This document shows, in pieces, positions 25,012 through 34,051 of a DNA stretch of 64,000 bases (position 1 is its first letter; every line of letters starts with the position of its first letter). Under the pieces are notes generated by a model that was not told the DNA's origin, made no database searches, and saw only the letters and a program-made list of their open reading frames with translations. Both the position numbers and the translations under genes were made by a program. The stretch covers positions 1-64,000 of the forward strand of contig JAOZHP010000041.1 of assembly GCA_026014815.1 (NCBI GenBank). Direction: 5' to 3'. The DNA is from Candidatus Bathyarchaeota archaeon (GTDB lineage: Archaea; Thermoproteota; Bathyarchaeia; TCS64).

Positions 25012-26751
25012 TTAAGGTTTTTTCAGGAATGATATAGCTAAAGCACCTATTATCAGACCAATAACTGCTCCGCCTACGGCGGGAAGCAAGTTACTAGACA
25101 CAGGTATCGTCGGCTCTGGCTCAAGATACTCGTATTTGAATCCAGCTAGTTCCATGTAGGCTTTCGCCTGCTCAAGGTCATACGATGGCACGTTGGCAGT
25201 CGAGTCGTATGCCCAAGTCAGCGGGTGAATGAAGCTTGTACACTCATCACCAAGACCGGCGAGAGTGTTTGCCACGATATCCGCTCTGGGAATCGTAGCA
25301 GAGATAGCTTTACGCACATACTTGTTACCTAGCATCGGGTGGTTCAGGTTGAACATCAGGTGGACTGCTCCAGGGTTGATACGAAGCACATACTTCAAGT
25401 CCTCGTTTGCTTCGATCTGAGGCACCTCGTTTCCGAGAGAGTAGTATGTATCCAGCACATGGACATCTCCTTTCTCAAGTGCCGCCATAGCCGTCGCTGC
25501 GTCAGGGATGTTGACGAAGTACAAGGTATCTAGAGGAGCCCTACCACGGTAATACTCAGTGTTCACCTCTAGTTTCACATATTCCTCGGGCTGCCACTCA
25601 ACCATCTTGAATGGTCCAGTTCCTATACATAGCTGTGTGTTCAATGGGTGTGACTTCCAGTCCATGTGTGGTACATCAGCCATGATGTGGTCTGGCCAGA
25701 TCTCTTGTGTGAATATCTTGGACCATGCAGCTGCAGAGGGGATCTTCAATATTACCTCAAAGGTCTTATCATCGATCGCTCTGTAGCTATCCACAAGTTC
25801 ATCGAAGTCATAGTATGAGGACATTGCTGTATCGATGTCCATAATGGCATCGAAGGTCGTTATGATGTCCTGTGTAGTAAATGGTTCATTATCATGCCAG
25901 AGAACTCCGTCATGTAGAGTGAATGTCCAGACTAGACCATCATCCGAAACTGTCCAAGACTCAGCTAACTCTCCAACAGGGTTGAAGTTACTATCGCTGT
26001 CCATCAAAGCCTCCCAGACTGTATGGCCTACGGCTCTTAGAGTTGTTCCAGCACCCGCGAATGTTGGATTCAGACTTGGTAGGCTACCTGGCTGAGCATA
26101 TTGAACGGTTCCTCCCTCCTGATCGCTTAAGCTCCAGGTGTAAGCACCTAGACCATAACATCCCAAAACAGTGTCGAAGCCCTCCACGTCAGATCTCATG
26201 ACCCAAGGGTCCTTTAGATATGCTATAGTTGCTGAGGGAACTTCTTCAGCGAGAATGTGCAATGCATCACTATATAGAGTTTTTCTATCTTCCATATCAG
26301 ATAGCACTGCCGCCTCGTCAAGAATAGCGTCGAACTGTCCATTGTAGAATGCACCCTTGTTCCATCCTGGGTGCTGGTTCTTAGAGTGGAACAGCGTTCC
26401 CATGTTGTCAGGGTCTAGCTCACCTGAGTCACCGAACTGAACCAGCCAAGTGTCGAAGCCATCATCAACCGCTAAGGCTTGATCTGAGCCGGCTTTGTTC
26501 AGCCGATCCATGAAAACACCGAAGCCTACTTGCTCTATGCTGGCTTTTATTCCAATCTGTCCCAGTTCGTTCTGTATCATTTCCGCCATCATACGGTGAG
26601 ACTCAAATCCCGAGATGACTAGAATAGAGAATTCAAAGAAATATTTCTCATCCTCAGCCCCAGCGATAGGTACCGCCAGCATGCTTGTTAGTATTATCGA
26701 GATCATTAGTATAGTTATCAATGTTAGTTTTTTTTGTGACATAATTATCAC
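25012..26751 (-). CDS. circularly permuted SBP_bac_5 (DppA/OppA-type) peptide-binding protein
   Basis: 579 residues: signal/anchor (about 6-30), then the segment that is normally C-terminal in DppA (SHRMMAEMIQNELGQIGIKA, then DDGFDTWLVQFGDSGELDPD, then RKTLYSDALHILAEEVPSAT, about 50-200). From about 212 comes the normal N terminus (GGTVQYAQPGSLPSLNP, ELAESWTVSDDGLVWTFTLH, CIGTGPFKMVEW, then DLEQAKAYMELAGF near 540). The order of the two parts is swapped relative to E. coli DppA; the joint falls where DppA reads KALLKEAG..FSIDL. A C-terminal membrane helix (LLPAVGGAVIGLIIGALAIS) follows, so the protein may be held at both ends. GTG 26751 or ATG 26742 may be the start. First gene of the minus-strand operon. 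Confidence 0.9.
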   Translation of the reverse strand: MIIMSQKKLTLITILMISIILTSMLAVPIAGAEDEKYFFEFSILVISGFESHRMMAEMIQNELGQIGIKASIEQVGFGVFMDRLNKAGSDQALAVDDGFDTWLVQFGDSGELDPDNMGTLFHSKNQHPGWNKGAFYNGQFDAILDEAAVLSDMEDRKTLYSDALHILAEEVPSATIAYLKDPWVMRSDVEGFDTVLGCYGLGAYTWSLSDQEGGTVQYAQPGSLPSLNPTFAGAGTTLRAVGHTVWEALMDSDSNFNPVGELAESWTVSDDGLVWTFTLHDGVLWHDNEPFTTQDIITTFDAIMDIDTAMSSYYDFDELVDSYRAIDDKTFEVILKIPSAAAWSKIFTQEIWPDHIMADVPHMDWKSHPLNTQLCIGTGPFKMVEWQPEEYVKLEVNTEYYRGRAPLDTLYFVNIPDAATAMAALEKGDVHVLDTYYSLGNEVPQIEANEDLKYVLRINPGAVHLMFNLNHPMLGNKYVRKAISATIPRADIVANTLAGLGDECTSFIHPLTWAYDSTANVPSYDLEQAKAYMELAGFKYEYLEPEPTIPVSSNLLPAVGGAVIGLIIGALAISFLKKP

Positions 26752-26773
26752 TATATTGTTATCATCTGATTTA

Positions 26774-26824
26774 GTATATATTAATTAGCATTTGATTTTA
26801 GAATGATCGTTCTTTATTTAAATA
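26774..26824. promoter_or_regulatory. divergent promoters of the dpp locus
   Basis: On the minus strand taattaatatatac (26774-26787) lies about 28 bases before the binding-protein start. On the plus strand tttatttaaata (26813-26824) lies about 40 bases before ATG 26859 of dppD. The two TATA boxes are only about 38 bases apart, so one regulator could control both transcripts. Confidence 0.5.
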
Positions 26825-26858
26825 GGTACAAGGAGTATATTCATCTCGTACTAACATA

Positions 26859-27867
26859 ATGAGCGTGACTAAAGATATCTGATACCTTAGTTAATATCAA
26901 GGGACTTAAAACATACTTCAACACAGAGGAGGGCGTAGTTCAGGCAGTAGATGACATCAACCTCGAAATCAAGAAAGGAGAGGTTCTTGGGCTGGTTGGT
27001 GAATCTGGTTGCGGAAAAAGCACCGTTGCGCTCTCACTCCTGAGGCTCATTCGAAACCCCGGTGAGATTGCCGGGGGGGAAATACTCTTCGATGGAACAG
27101 ACATCCTGACACTAAACGATGATGAGATCAGGAAAATCCGGGGCGCGAAGATAGCCATGATTTTTCAGGACCCAATGTCCTCTTTGAACCCAGTCTTTTC
27201 TATCGGGTTCCAGATAGAAGAGGCGGTTCTTCTTCATCAAAAGATCAAGGACGATGAGAAAGCTATGGCGAAAGTTATTGATATTCTAGGCAAAGTTAGG
27301 ATACCGGATCCAACTAAAAGACTTGATCACTTCCCACATGAATACAGCGGCGGCATGAGGCAAAGGGTAATGATTGCCATGGCGCTCTCATGTAACCCAC
27401 GGTTGCTTATTGCGGATGAACCTACGACCTCACTTGATGTTACGATCCAAGCACAAATATTGGACCTAATGAAGGATCTACAGGAGGAAACTGGCAGTTC
27501 AATCCTCTTGATCACGCATGACCTCGGTATAGTAGCTGAGATGTCAGATAGAGTAGCTGTTATGTATGCAGGTAAGATCGTGGAGTGTGCTGAGGTAACG
27601 ACTGTGTTCAAGAAACCCGTGCACCCTTACACCAAGCTGCTAATCGGGGCTGTGCCTCGATTGGACATCAAACAAGACTCGCTTGAAACCATTCCAGGGG
27701 AAGTCCCATCTCTAATCAATCTAGCTGATCAATGCCGTTTCGCCCCAAGGTGTAGCTACGCAGATAAGATATGTCACACGATGGATCCACCCGAAGTTGA
27801 GGTAGACTCTGGGCACGTGGTTCAGTGTCATTTCGCTGAAAAATTCAGGAGGGAGCTTGATGCCTGA
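26859..27867 (+). CDS. dppD: dipeptide ABC transporter ATPase DppD, with N-terminal frameshift
   Basis: From 26869 one frame encodes a complete ATPase: [20 protein letters not shown], Walker [11 protein letters not shown]-loop [12 protein letters not shown], signature [15 protein letters not shown], Walker [13 protein letters not shown], and the C-terminal Cys-rich [14 protein letters not shown] seen in Dpp/Opp ATPases. That frame has no ATG, GTG or TTG before 27157, inside the Q-loop. ATG 26859 starts MSVTKDI in another frame and meets TGA after seven codons. Skipping the T of ATC-TGA-T would join MSVTKDI to DTLVNIKG, the expected N terminus. Either +1 frameshifting on the stop codon or an extra base in the assembly. 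Confidence 0.85.
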
Positions 27868-28849
27868 AATAATATTGAAGATAGAGAATCTAAAAAAATA
27901 CTTCCCACTCCGTGGAGGTATATTCTCCAAACAGATTGCCTCAGTTCGAGCAGTAGATGATGTTTCATTCGACGTCAAGGAGGGAGAAACATTCGGGTTA
28001 GTAGGGGAGAGTGGATGTGGTAAAACCACTCTAGGTCGCTGTGTCCTGTTGCTAACCCAGCCTACAGACGGTAAGATCTTTTTTGAGGGTAGAGATCTCA
28101 TAAAGATGAAGAAAAAGGAACTCAGGACGCTCAGGCAGAGGACATCAATGATCTTCCAAGATCCCTACTCTTCGCTGAACCCGAGGATGACAGTTGGAGA
28201 TATAATCGGGAAGCCCCTTGAGATTCATAAGCTCGCAAAGGGGGAGGAGAAAACACGTAAGGTCATCGAACTCATGAAAATGGTCGGGCTCTCTGAGGAG
28301 CATATCTACAGATATCCCCACGAGTTCAGTGGGGGTCAAAAGCAGCGCATTGGTATCGCCAGAGCGCTAGCAGTGAACCCTAAACTTATTGTGGCTGACG
28401 AGGCGGTCGCTGCTCTCGATGTATCAGTTCGTGCGGGAATTCTTAATCTGATGAAGGAATTGCAAAAGGAGCTAGGGCTCACTTATATCTTCATCTCACA
28501 TGACCTCAGCGTAGTCAAACATATCTGTGACAAGGTGGCTGTTATGTATCTCGGCGAGATAGTCGAGATAGCTGAATCAGAGGAGATCTTTAATCACCCG
28601 CTTCACCCATACACGAAAGCGTTGATCTCTGCGATCCCCATTCCTGACCCCACGGTGAAGAAGAAGCGGATAATACTGGAAGGAGACCCTGGTACACCCA
28701 TCGATCCACCGCCAGGGTGTAGATTCCATGAGAGGTGCAGCTTTGCGAATGAGCGATGCAAGACCGAGAAACCACCCCTCCAAGAGATGAAGACTGGTCA
28801 TTGGGTAGCATGTCACGAACTGCGACATAGCAGCATCATAGACCAATAA
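27860..28849 (+). CDS. dppF: dipeptide ABC transporter ATPase DppF
   Basis: 329 residues from ATG 27860, which has GGAGG about 7 bases upstream (27848-27853); a TTG three bases earlier is less likely. N-terminal [20 protein letters not shown], Walker [10 protein letters not shown], signature [15 protein letters not shown], Walker [13 protein letters not shown] (Ala replaces the usual Pro), and the C-terminal oligopeptide domain [14 protein letters not shown]. Overlaps dppD by 8 bases, so the two ATPases are co-translated and should form the DppDF heterodimer. Confidence 0.93.
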   Translation: MPEIILKIENLKKYFPLRGGIFSKQIASVRAVDDVSFDVKEGETFGLVGESGCGKTTLGRCVLLLTQPTDGKIFFEGRDLIKMKKKELRTLRQRTSMIFQDPYSSLNPRMTVGDIIGKPLEIHKLAKGEEKTRKVIELMKMVGLSEEHIYRYPHEFSGGQKQRIGIARALAVNPKLIVADEAVAALDVSVRAGILNLMKELQKELGLTYIFISHDLSVVKHICDKVAVMYLGEIVEIAESEEIFNHPLHPYTKALISAIPIPDPTVKKKRIILEGDPGTPIDPPPGCRFHERCSFANERCKTEKPPLQEMKTGHWVACHELRHSSIIDQ

Positions 28850-28858
28850 AAACTATCA

Positions 28859-29098
28859 CTATTTTCTTAACCATTTTACCACAGTCTGAACGCCTGCGGA
28901 GACTACGAGTAACAGAATACTTGACACCGTAGCGTTGATAGCATCAGAGTATGCGCCACAATCAATGAACCGTAGCACATCTACCAGAGTTGAGTACCCT
29001 AAAATAACGATGAGAGTGAGACCTATTGGTAGGCTGAGAACCGCAAACGCGATCAACATCAACGCCAGTATCTTTTCTCTGTCACTCAAACAATTCAC
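28859..29098 (-). CDS. small two-TM membrane protein
   Basis: 79 residues from GTG 29098 with membrane segments at about 10-35 (ILALMLIAFAVLSLPIGLTL) and 55-75 (ATVSSILLLVVSAGVQTVV) and a basic C terminus (KWLRK). Convergent with dppF. No family recognised. Confidence 0.5.
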   Translation of the reverse strand: MNCLSDREKILALMLIAFAVLSLPIGLTLIVILGYSTLVDVLRFIDCGAYSDAINATVSSILLLVVSAGVQTVVKWLRK

Positions 29099-29169
29099 CT
29101 ATTGGAGGTTAAGGAAAAGATGACTGGGAGTTAAATAAACGTTGATCAAAAAGAAAATTAGGAAGGCGT

Positions 29170-29670
29170 TTAAGCCTCATATTCGACCTTACCGTCGATG
29201 ATGACTGTCTCGGTCTTGATCATGATGTCCAAGGGGTCACAGTCAAGGATACGGATATCAGCGTCTTTACCAACCTCAAGGCTACCCACTCTATCATCAA
29301 CCCCCAGTATCTCCGCTGGGGTAATAGTGATAGCCTTGATTGCATCATCCTTCGGTACACCCTGCTTTACAGTCAAGGCAGCGCAGATGGGAAGGAATGA
29401 GATAGACTGCCCAAGGGCGTCTGTCTGGATCGCGAACTTGACACAAGCCTCGAATAGAGCCTTGGGGGTGTCGAAGCTTAGCTCCCTCATCTCCCACTTG
29501 ACCTTGCCCATGAGGCTAGGCCCCCAGATGGCAGGGACTCCCTTCTCGGCTATCCACTTTGCTTTCCTGTGACCCTCCGTGGCGTGCTCCCAGGTCACCT
29601 TGACTCCAAACTCCTCTGCTACCCTGATCGCTATCGCGATATCGTCTGCCCTGTGACTGTGAACCTTCAA
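29170..29670 (-). pseudogene. amidohydrolase (imidazolonepropionase-like), C-terminal fragment
   Basis: 166 residues beginning in the middle of the barrel: KVHSHRADDIAIAIRVAEEF, TWEHATEGHR, then GVPAIWGPSL and the C-terminal ITPAEILGVDDRVGSLEVGK. The first 200 or so residues, including the N-terminal HxH metal site, are missing. The gene is joined upstream to an unrelated membrane-protein remnant. Almost certainly non-functional; the parent family acts on cyclic amides or acyl-amino compounds. Confidence 0.7.
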
Positions 29671-29900
29671 GGGTATCAGTCACCATCAGACTTCCCCCAA
29701 TGAAGGCTACACCGACTACCGCGAAGAATAACTACGCCCTTGCATCGTGATGGTACTCGATATTCAGCACCGCTACGTGTAGAACTCCGATTAATGTGAA
29801 TGTAGCTGTTCCGGTGGGTAATCCAACGATCTGCATCATCCTCGCCTCGATCACGATCAATGCTATTGTGAGAAATAGATTCCCTTGCTACGAATCCAAT
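29671..29900 (-). pseudogene. membrane-protein remnant with in-frame TAG
   Basis: On the minus strand one frame reads NLFLTIALIVIEARMMQIVG, LPTGTATFTLIGVLHVAVLN, IEYHHDARA, a TAG at 29732-29734, then LFFAVVGVAFIGGSLMVTD. The hydrophobic pattern suggests several membrane helices of a lost gene, now fused to the broken amidohydrolase. No family recognised. Confidence 0.35.
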
Positions 29901-29941
29901 ACACCTAAAAAAAAAGGAAAACCGAGGCAGGACTAATGCTT

Positions 29942-30607
29942 TTATTTCTGAGCTATCTGATTCTTCAATCCAGTCTCGATCTGTGTGACGCTGAAAATTC
30001 GTACTACCGCTGAGGCCACGTCGTCAGCAAAGATCTCAAGAAGTCTTAGGTCTTTCTCTGAGAAGGCGTATGTCTCCTCGCTCTCGATGTCAATAACTCC
30101 TATTGTTTTTCCTTCTATGATTAAGGGGATGCCTAGCATCGATCTGAATGGTTTAGGGTTTTGGTTAACGGTGGGCTGAATAAAGTCAGGGTCTTTGTAA
30201 GTATCTTTTACTAGCTGGCTTTCTCCTGTGTTAACTGCTCGCACTCCCACACCTGGACCGTTCAGGGGCATTGGATTCGGGGGCATCAGTGGTCCTTCGC
30301 CCCAGTTATACATATACTCTAAATACTTCCCGTTCACAAAAGCAAGAGCTCCTCTTTTGAACCCTATCACTCCTCTTAATACTTGGAACAGATTATCTGC
30401 AACATCATCTAAGGATATCGCCTGAGCGAGTCTGGTACTGTGAACGTGAAGAGCCCCGATGCACTTGTCTCGATGACGAAGCTCTCTCTCCATCAACACG
30501 GAGTCACTAATATCATGAGAGGCATGGACAACCTCGACTATCCTCCCAGAGCTGTCCTTGATTGGGCTTGCATACTTCGACCCAGAAAGGTTTGTTAGAT
30601 GAATCAT
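29942..30607 (-). pseudogene. sensor protein, end of PAS plus GAF domain (frameshifted C-terminal part)
   Basis: 221 residues. The start (ASPIKDSSGRIVEVVHASHD) is the closing strand of a PAS domain. Residues about 50-205 form a GAF domain (LFQVLRGVIGFKRGALAFVN, GIPLIIEGKTIGVIDIESEE). No histidine-kinase domain follows. It continues the gene at 30513-31289 in another frame; the break is near 30575-30600. Whole-gene length would be about 440 residues. Confidence 0.7.
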
Positions 30608-31289
30608 AATGGGTGTGTATCTTCTTTACCGAATCCCCTGTCTCAAGCAACTCAAATATCGGGCATGAACAGTCCTCGTCTTCACAAGGTTTTTCCTTGC
30701 CATGAGTCACGCTGTAACAATGTTTGCCGATTAGCTCGTTTTCCTTCAGATTAAATCGCTGTAATGACGTTCTGTTCGCTGCTTTGATCTCAAAGGTAAA
30801 TGGATCAATGAGAAAAACTTCATCCAAAAGAGCATCAAATAAGGTCTTATAGAGATACGCGTTTTTCTCGACGCTGTTTATAGCCCATTTTCTCTCAACG
30901 GCTGACCTGATTCTTTTCGCTAACACTTGGAAATGGCTCGCTGAAACTTCTTTTCTTACGTAATCATTCACGCCTACCTTGAATGCTTCCTCGGCGACCT
31001 CCTCGCTTCCCTGCCCTGTGTACAGTATGAAAGGGATATCCGATTTTTCTCGAATCCTCTTTGCTAACTCGATTCCATTGAGTTTTGGCATTACGAAATC
31101 TGATACGATGCAGTCAAAGTTTCCCGTTCTTAGCCGCGTCTCAACTTCAAGTGGATCCTGTATGGTTTCAACATGCATACCTGAATCAATTTTTTCTAGA
31201 ACCCTCTTGGCGAACAAGAGAGTATCTGCATCGTCATCTATGTGTAAAATTCGTATCTGTTGCTCTGAGTACATGTGATGAGTGGCCAC
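30513..31289 (-). pseudogene. response-regulator receiver plus PAS (frameshifted N-terminal part)
   Basis: Receiver domain at about 12-130: RILHIDDDADTLLFAKRVLE, phospho-acceptor Asp in CIVSDFVMPKLNG, Thr in LYTGQGSEEV, Lys in DYVRKE. A PAS domain (TLFDALLDEVFLIDPFTFEI with CEDEDCSCP inside) starts at about 150 and is cut by a frameshift before its last strand. The receiver closely resembles that of the kinase at 36266 (GVxDYVRKE, QVLAKRIRS), so they are paralogues. Either recent decay or an indel error. Confidence 0.75.
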
Positions 31290-31473
31290 GCCCCCTCACC
31301 ACATCATTTAGCTATTTATATAAAATTTACCTTAACTATAATCTAATTTTATTACTTTTAATTATATAAAAAAGTTATTCGATGCGATGGCGAGTAAAGA
31401 TTAATCAGAATATCTGACGCATCGAAGATCAGCCTAAAAAAGAGACACGCATAGACTAACACGTGTTCAATAG

Positions 31474-31872
31474 ATGGAGAAGAAAATAGGGTTAATCACC
31501 ATACTTACAAACGACATAGCACCAATGAGACACTTTTACAGCAAGGTCCTTGGATTCAACATCATTGAGGACCTGGGCAACTATGTTGAGTTCAAGAATG
31601 AAGGCGTGCGGTTCGCAATCTGCACCAGAGAAGTAATGCATGAACACACGAGTCATCATAGCTACACTGAGACGCGTTCAGGGCAATCCTTCGAGCTTGC
31701 TTTCCCCGTAGGTTCGCCTCACGAAGTAGACCGGGCTTACAGCTTGGTTGTGGAGATGGGCGCAACACCAATCAAGGCTCCCGAGATGATGCCTTGGGGA
31801 AGGAAGACCGCGTTCATAGCTGACCCTGAAGGAAACATACATGAGATCTACTCTGAGAAAATAGAGAACTAG
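31474..31872 (+). CDS. VOC (glyoxalase/dioxygenase-like) family protein
   Basis: 132 residues with the paired beta-alpha-beta-beta-beta layout: ITILTNDIAPMRHFYSKVLG then FNIIEDLGNYVEFKN in the first half, and ELAFPVGSPHEVDRAYSLVV then FIADPEGNIHEIYSE in the second. Candidate metal ligands include His near the first strand and Glu in HEIYSE. The reaction (isomerase, lyase, resistance or dioxygenase) cannot be told from sequence. Isolated gene. Confidence 0.8.
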   Translation: MEKKIGLITILTNDIAPMRHFYSKVLGFNIIEDLGNYVEFKNEGVRFAICTREVMHEHTSHHSYTETRSGQSFELAFPVGSPHEVDRAYSLVVEMGATPIKAPEMMPWGRKTAFIADPEGNIHEIYSEKIEN

Positions 31873-32033
31873 ATAGGTGAAGACTTCCTCAGCGGGCTCC
31901 AAAAAAGTTTCTTCACAGGAAGCATTCTGTTTAATATCTCCTATACGGGATTTGAGTTTTCCTAGACTAGAGGACTCCGAGTTTCTTAGAGCAATCTAGA
32001 TGAATCAATTCAGTATTGACTTGTGTCTCGATG

Positions 32034-32345
32034 CTAGGGGAAAAGTTGTTTTTCCAGTTTCCTTTTCTCTTCGCTCAGCTTATCAATTCGTGTCGAGTAT
32101 TTCTCCAGCTTAACCTTGTATCTGGAGATAACGTCCTTCATGCCTTCACTGTTTCTCCTTACCTCGATAACGGTGTTCATGTCCTCTGGAGATCCAATGC
32201 TGACCTGTCGGCTACCCGTGCTCGTGGACTGTAAAATATTTAAATTTTTCTTCATCTGACGATACTTTTTATCAGACTGAATATGATTGAGTTTTCCCTC
32301 GATCTCAAGTATCTTTAACAGAATGGATTTACGACTAGAACTCAC
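32034..32345 (-). CDS. coiled-coil hypothetical protein
   Basis: 103 residues, charged and helical: KILEIEGKLNHIQSDKKYRQ at the start and KLEKYSTRIDKLSEEKRKLE at the end show heptad-like spacing. No enzymatic motif. Isolated. Regions on both sides (31873-32033 and 32346-32484) hold nothing recognisable. Confidence 0.45.
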   Translation of the reverse strand: MSSSRKSILLKILEIEGKLNHIQSDKKYRQMKKNLNILQSTSTGSRQVSIGSPEDMNTVIEVRRNSEGMKDVISRYKVKLEKYSTRIDKLSEEKRKLEKQLFP

Positions 32346-32484
32346 ATAATACCATACGTTTCCCCTACTAATATAGTCGATTGGTACTAACTATTCCCTT
32401 AAAGGAATATTTCATAGGTGCATTGCCCTTATTTTCTGGCTCTTCACGTTTTTATTGTCACTCACCCAGTAATCTCTGTTCGAT

Positions 32485-32610
32485 TTGCCTGAGTTCGATA
32501 TCGTAATCAAGAACGCCAAGATCGTGGATGGCCTCAAGAAGACGCACGTGAGGTCCCTCGGCGTCAAAGGCAGCCGCATCCTGACCCGTGAACAAACTAC
32601 ATTAAGAGTA
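32485..32610 (+). pseudogene. N-terminal scrap of a D-aminoacylase-like gene
   Basis: From TTG 32485 the frame reads LPEFDIVIKNAKIVDG then VRSLGVKGSRIL. This matches the first 30 residues of N-acyl-D-amino-acid deacylases (FDxVIKNAxIVDG...GVKGxRI) before running into unrelated sequence that overlaps the peptidase gene on the other strand. Compare the intact relative at 17222-19009. A leftover of a deleted gene. Confidence 0.5.
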
Positions 32611-33361
32611 AGAATATCCAGAGAAGGACATCGCCAAACATCACGGACATGACGTAGCCTATAGTCATTACCACAAGGTAGGGCAGGGTTGACGAGACCC
32701 ATGTCCGCTTAACTCCTCTACTTTTCAACGTGTTGAACGACTTTATGGCCTCATCGTCGTCCCAAATATCAGGTCTCAACGATACAGTGCCATCCACCGG
32801 GTTCTCCAAAGGGTACTCAAAAGGCGGGCCCTTGACGTCATCTAGGTTGACGTTTGCCGCTGTGAACGCTAACCCTATTTTTCTTAATAGGGAAGCATCG
32901 CGTTGTCTCTCAAATATATCTGCGCCCCCTGTCTTGGTCCTGATATTCCTAAATAACGTGATGAAGGGGGAGACTATCCCTGCTATGGCTATGTTGGAGA
33001 GAAGGGTGAACGCGAAGAAGGGTGGCGTCCAGCCCCAGTTCATTGCTAGGTACACCGGTGCTTTTGGATGAATGAAGGCAAGGGCTATGAATGCGAGTAG
33101 GTCGGCTCCACCGAAGAGCTTGAAGAACCCAAGTATCAATCCAAGGATCACCATGAACCCGACTGAGTAGATTAACTGCCGTAAACTTAGTGTGCCGAGA
33201 AACATCTCGTAGACGTCGAATATCAAGCCGGTAGCTGCTGGTATTATCCAGGCTAGGTCATGTATCTTTCTGGTTTTGAGGTCCTTGTAGGACCCATACG
33301 TCAGCATCAGTAGCGCCAGTGCTGTTCGTAGAAAATCCAGGTAGAGGAGGTGTAGGTTCAC
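32597..33361 (-). CDS. A24 family prepilin peptidase (FlaK/PibD type)
   Basis: 254 residues, about six membrane segments. The two catalytic aspartates are visible in YGSYKDLKTRKI (around 26) and FGGADLLAFIAL (the GxGD-like GGAD, around 85). Such aspartic proteases cut class III signal peptides of archaellins and pilins at the inner face of the membrane. An insertion of about 70 residues between later helices (IFERQRDASLLRK to DIWDDDEAIKSFNTLK) is cytosolic. No pilin gene is adjacent. Confidence 0.82.
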   Translation of the reverse strand: MNLHLLYLDFLRTALALLMLTYGSYKDLKTRKIHDLAWIIPAATGLIFDVYEMFLGTLSLRQLIYSVGFMVILGLILGFFKLFGGADLLAFIALAFIHPKAPVYLAMNWGWTPPFFAFTLLSNIAIAGIVSPFITLFRNIRTKTGGADIFERQRDASLLRKIGLAFTAANVNLDDVKGPPFEYPLENPVDGTVSLRPDIWDDDEAIKSFNTLKSRGVKRTWVSSTLPYLVVMTIGYVMSVMFGDVLLWIFLLLM

Positions 33362-33459
33362 ACCGTGAAAATGGTTTTGCTGTTTTTAACTTTTCATTAT
33401 CACTGTTTCATGTCTCGATGACCATATATGGGTCCCTTACGGTCTATCAGTGAAGTTCT

Positions 33460-33948
33460 ATGCAGTATCATATGAGGCGAAGCGACAAGGAGTTCAAGGA
33501 ACCCGGGCTCATCAAGAAGGTGCTCAAGGAAACCGAGTACGTCACCTTAGCCATGGTGAAGGACGGAGAGCCCTATCTGGTAAGCCTGAGTCATGGTTAT
33601 GACGAGGAGAATGACTGCATCTATGTGCACAGCGCAGGTGACGGTAAGAAGCTGGACTACCTCAGGGCAAACCCAAACGTCTGGGGACAGGCAATAATGG
33701 ATCACGGCTACCATAAGGAAGAGTGTAGCCATTTGTACGCCACGGTGATGTTCAAGGGCAAGGTGAAATGGGTTGAGGACGTGGAGGAGAAGCGTCACGC
33801 ATTCAAGGTGATGATGATGCAACTTGAACCAGAGAACAAGCCTCTCCAAGAAAGGCTGTTAAAATCCGATGGCATTCCCACCACGGTTGTCGCGAGGATC
33901 GAGTTCGAGTACCTCTCTGGGAAGAAGACGCCTGAGATCAATCTCTAA
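33460..33948 (+). CDS. pyridoxamine 5'-phosphate oxidase-like flavin-binding protein
   Basis: 162 residues, split-barrel fold: RRSDKEFKEPGLIKKVLKET, YVTLAMVKDGEPYLVSLSHG, IYVHSAGDGKKLDYLRANPN, LYATVMFKGKVKWVEDVEEK. It resembles the NimA/general stress group that binds FMN or F420 and reduces or shields small molecules. Single gene; substrate unknown. Confidence 0.8.
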   Translation: MQYHMRRSDKEFKEPGLIKKVLKETEYVTLAMVKDGEPYLVSLSHGYDEENDCIYVHSAGDGKKLDYLRANPNVWGQAIMDHGYHKEECSHLYATVMFKGKVKWVEDVEEKRHAFKVMMMQLEPENKPLQERLLKSDGIPTTVVARIEFEYLSGKKTPEINL

Positions 33949-34051
33949 CCCCTTCTTCTCTGGATTTAATTCGGTAGCAATTCTGAACAACTCTTAATAA
34001 ATGAAAAACAGGGGATAATATCTAACAGGACCGAGAACAAGAGGAACAGCG

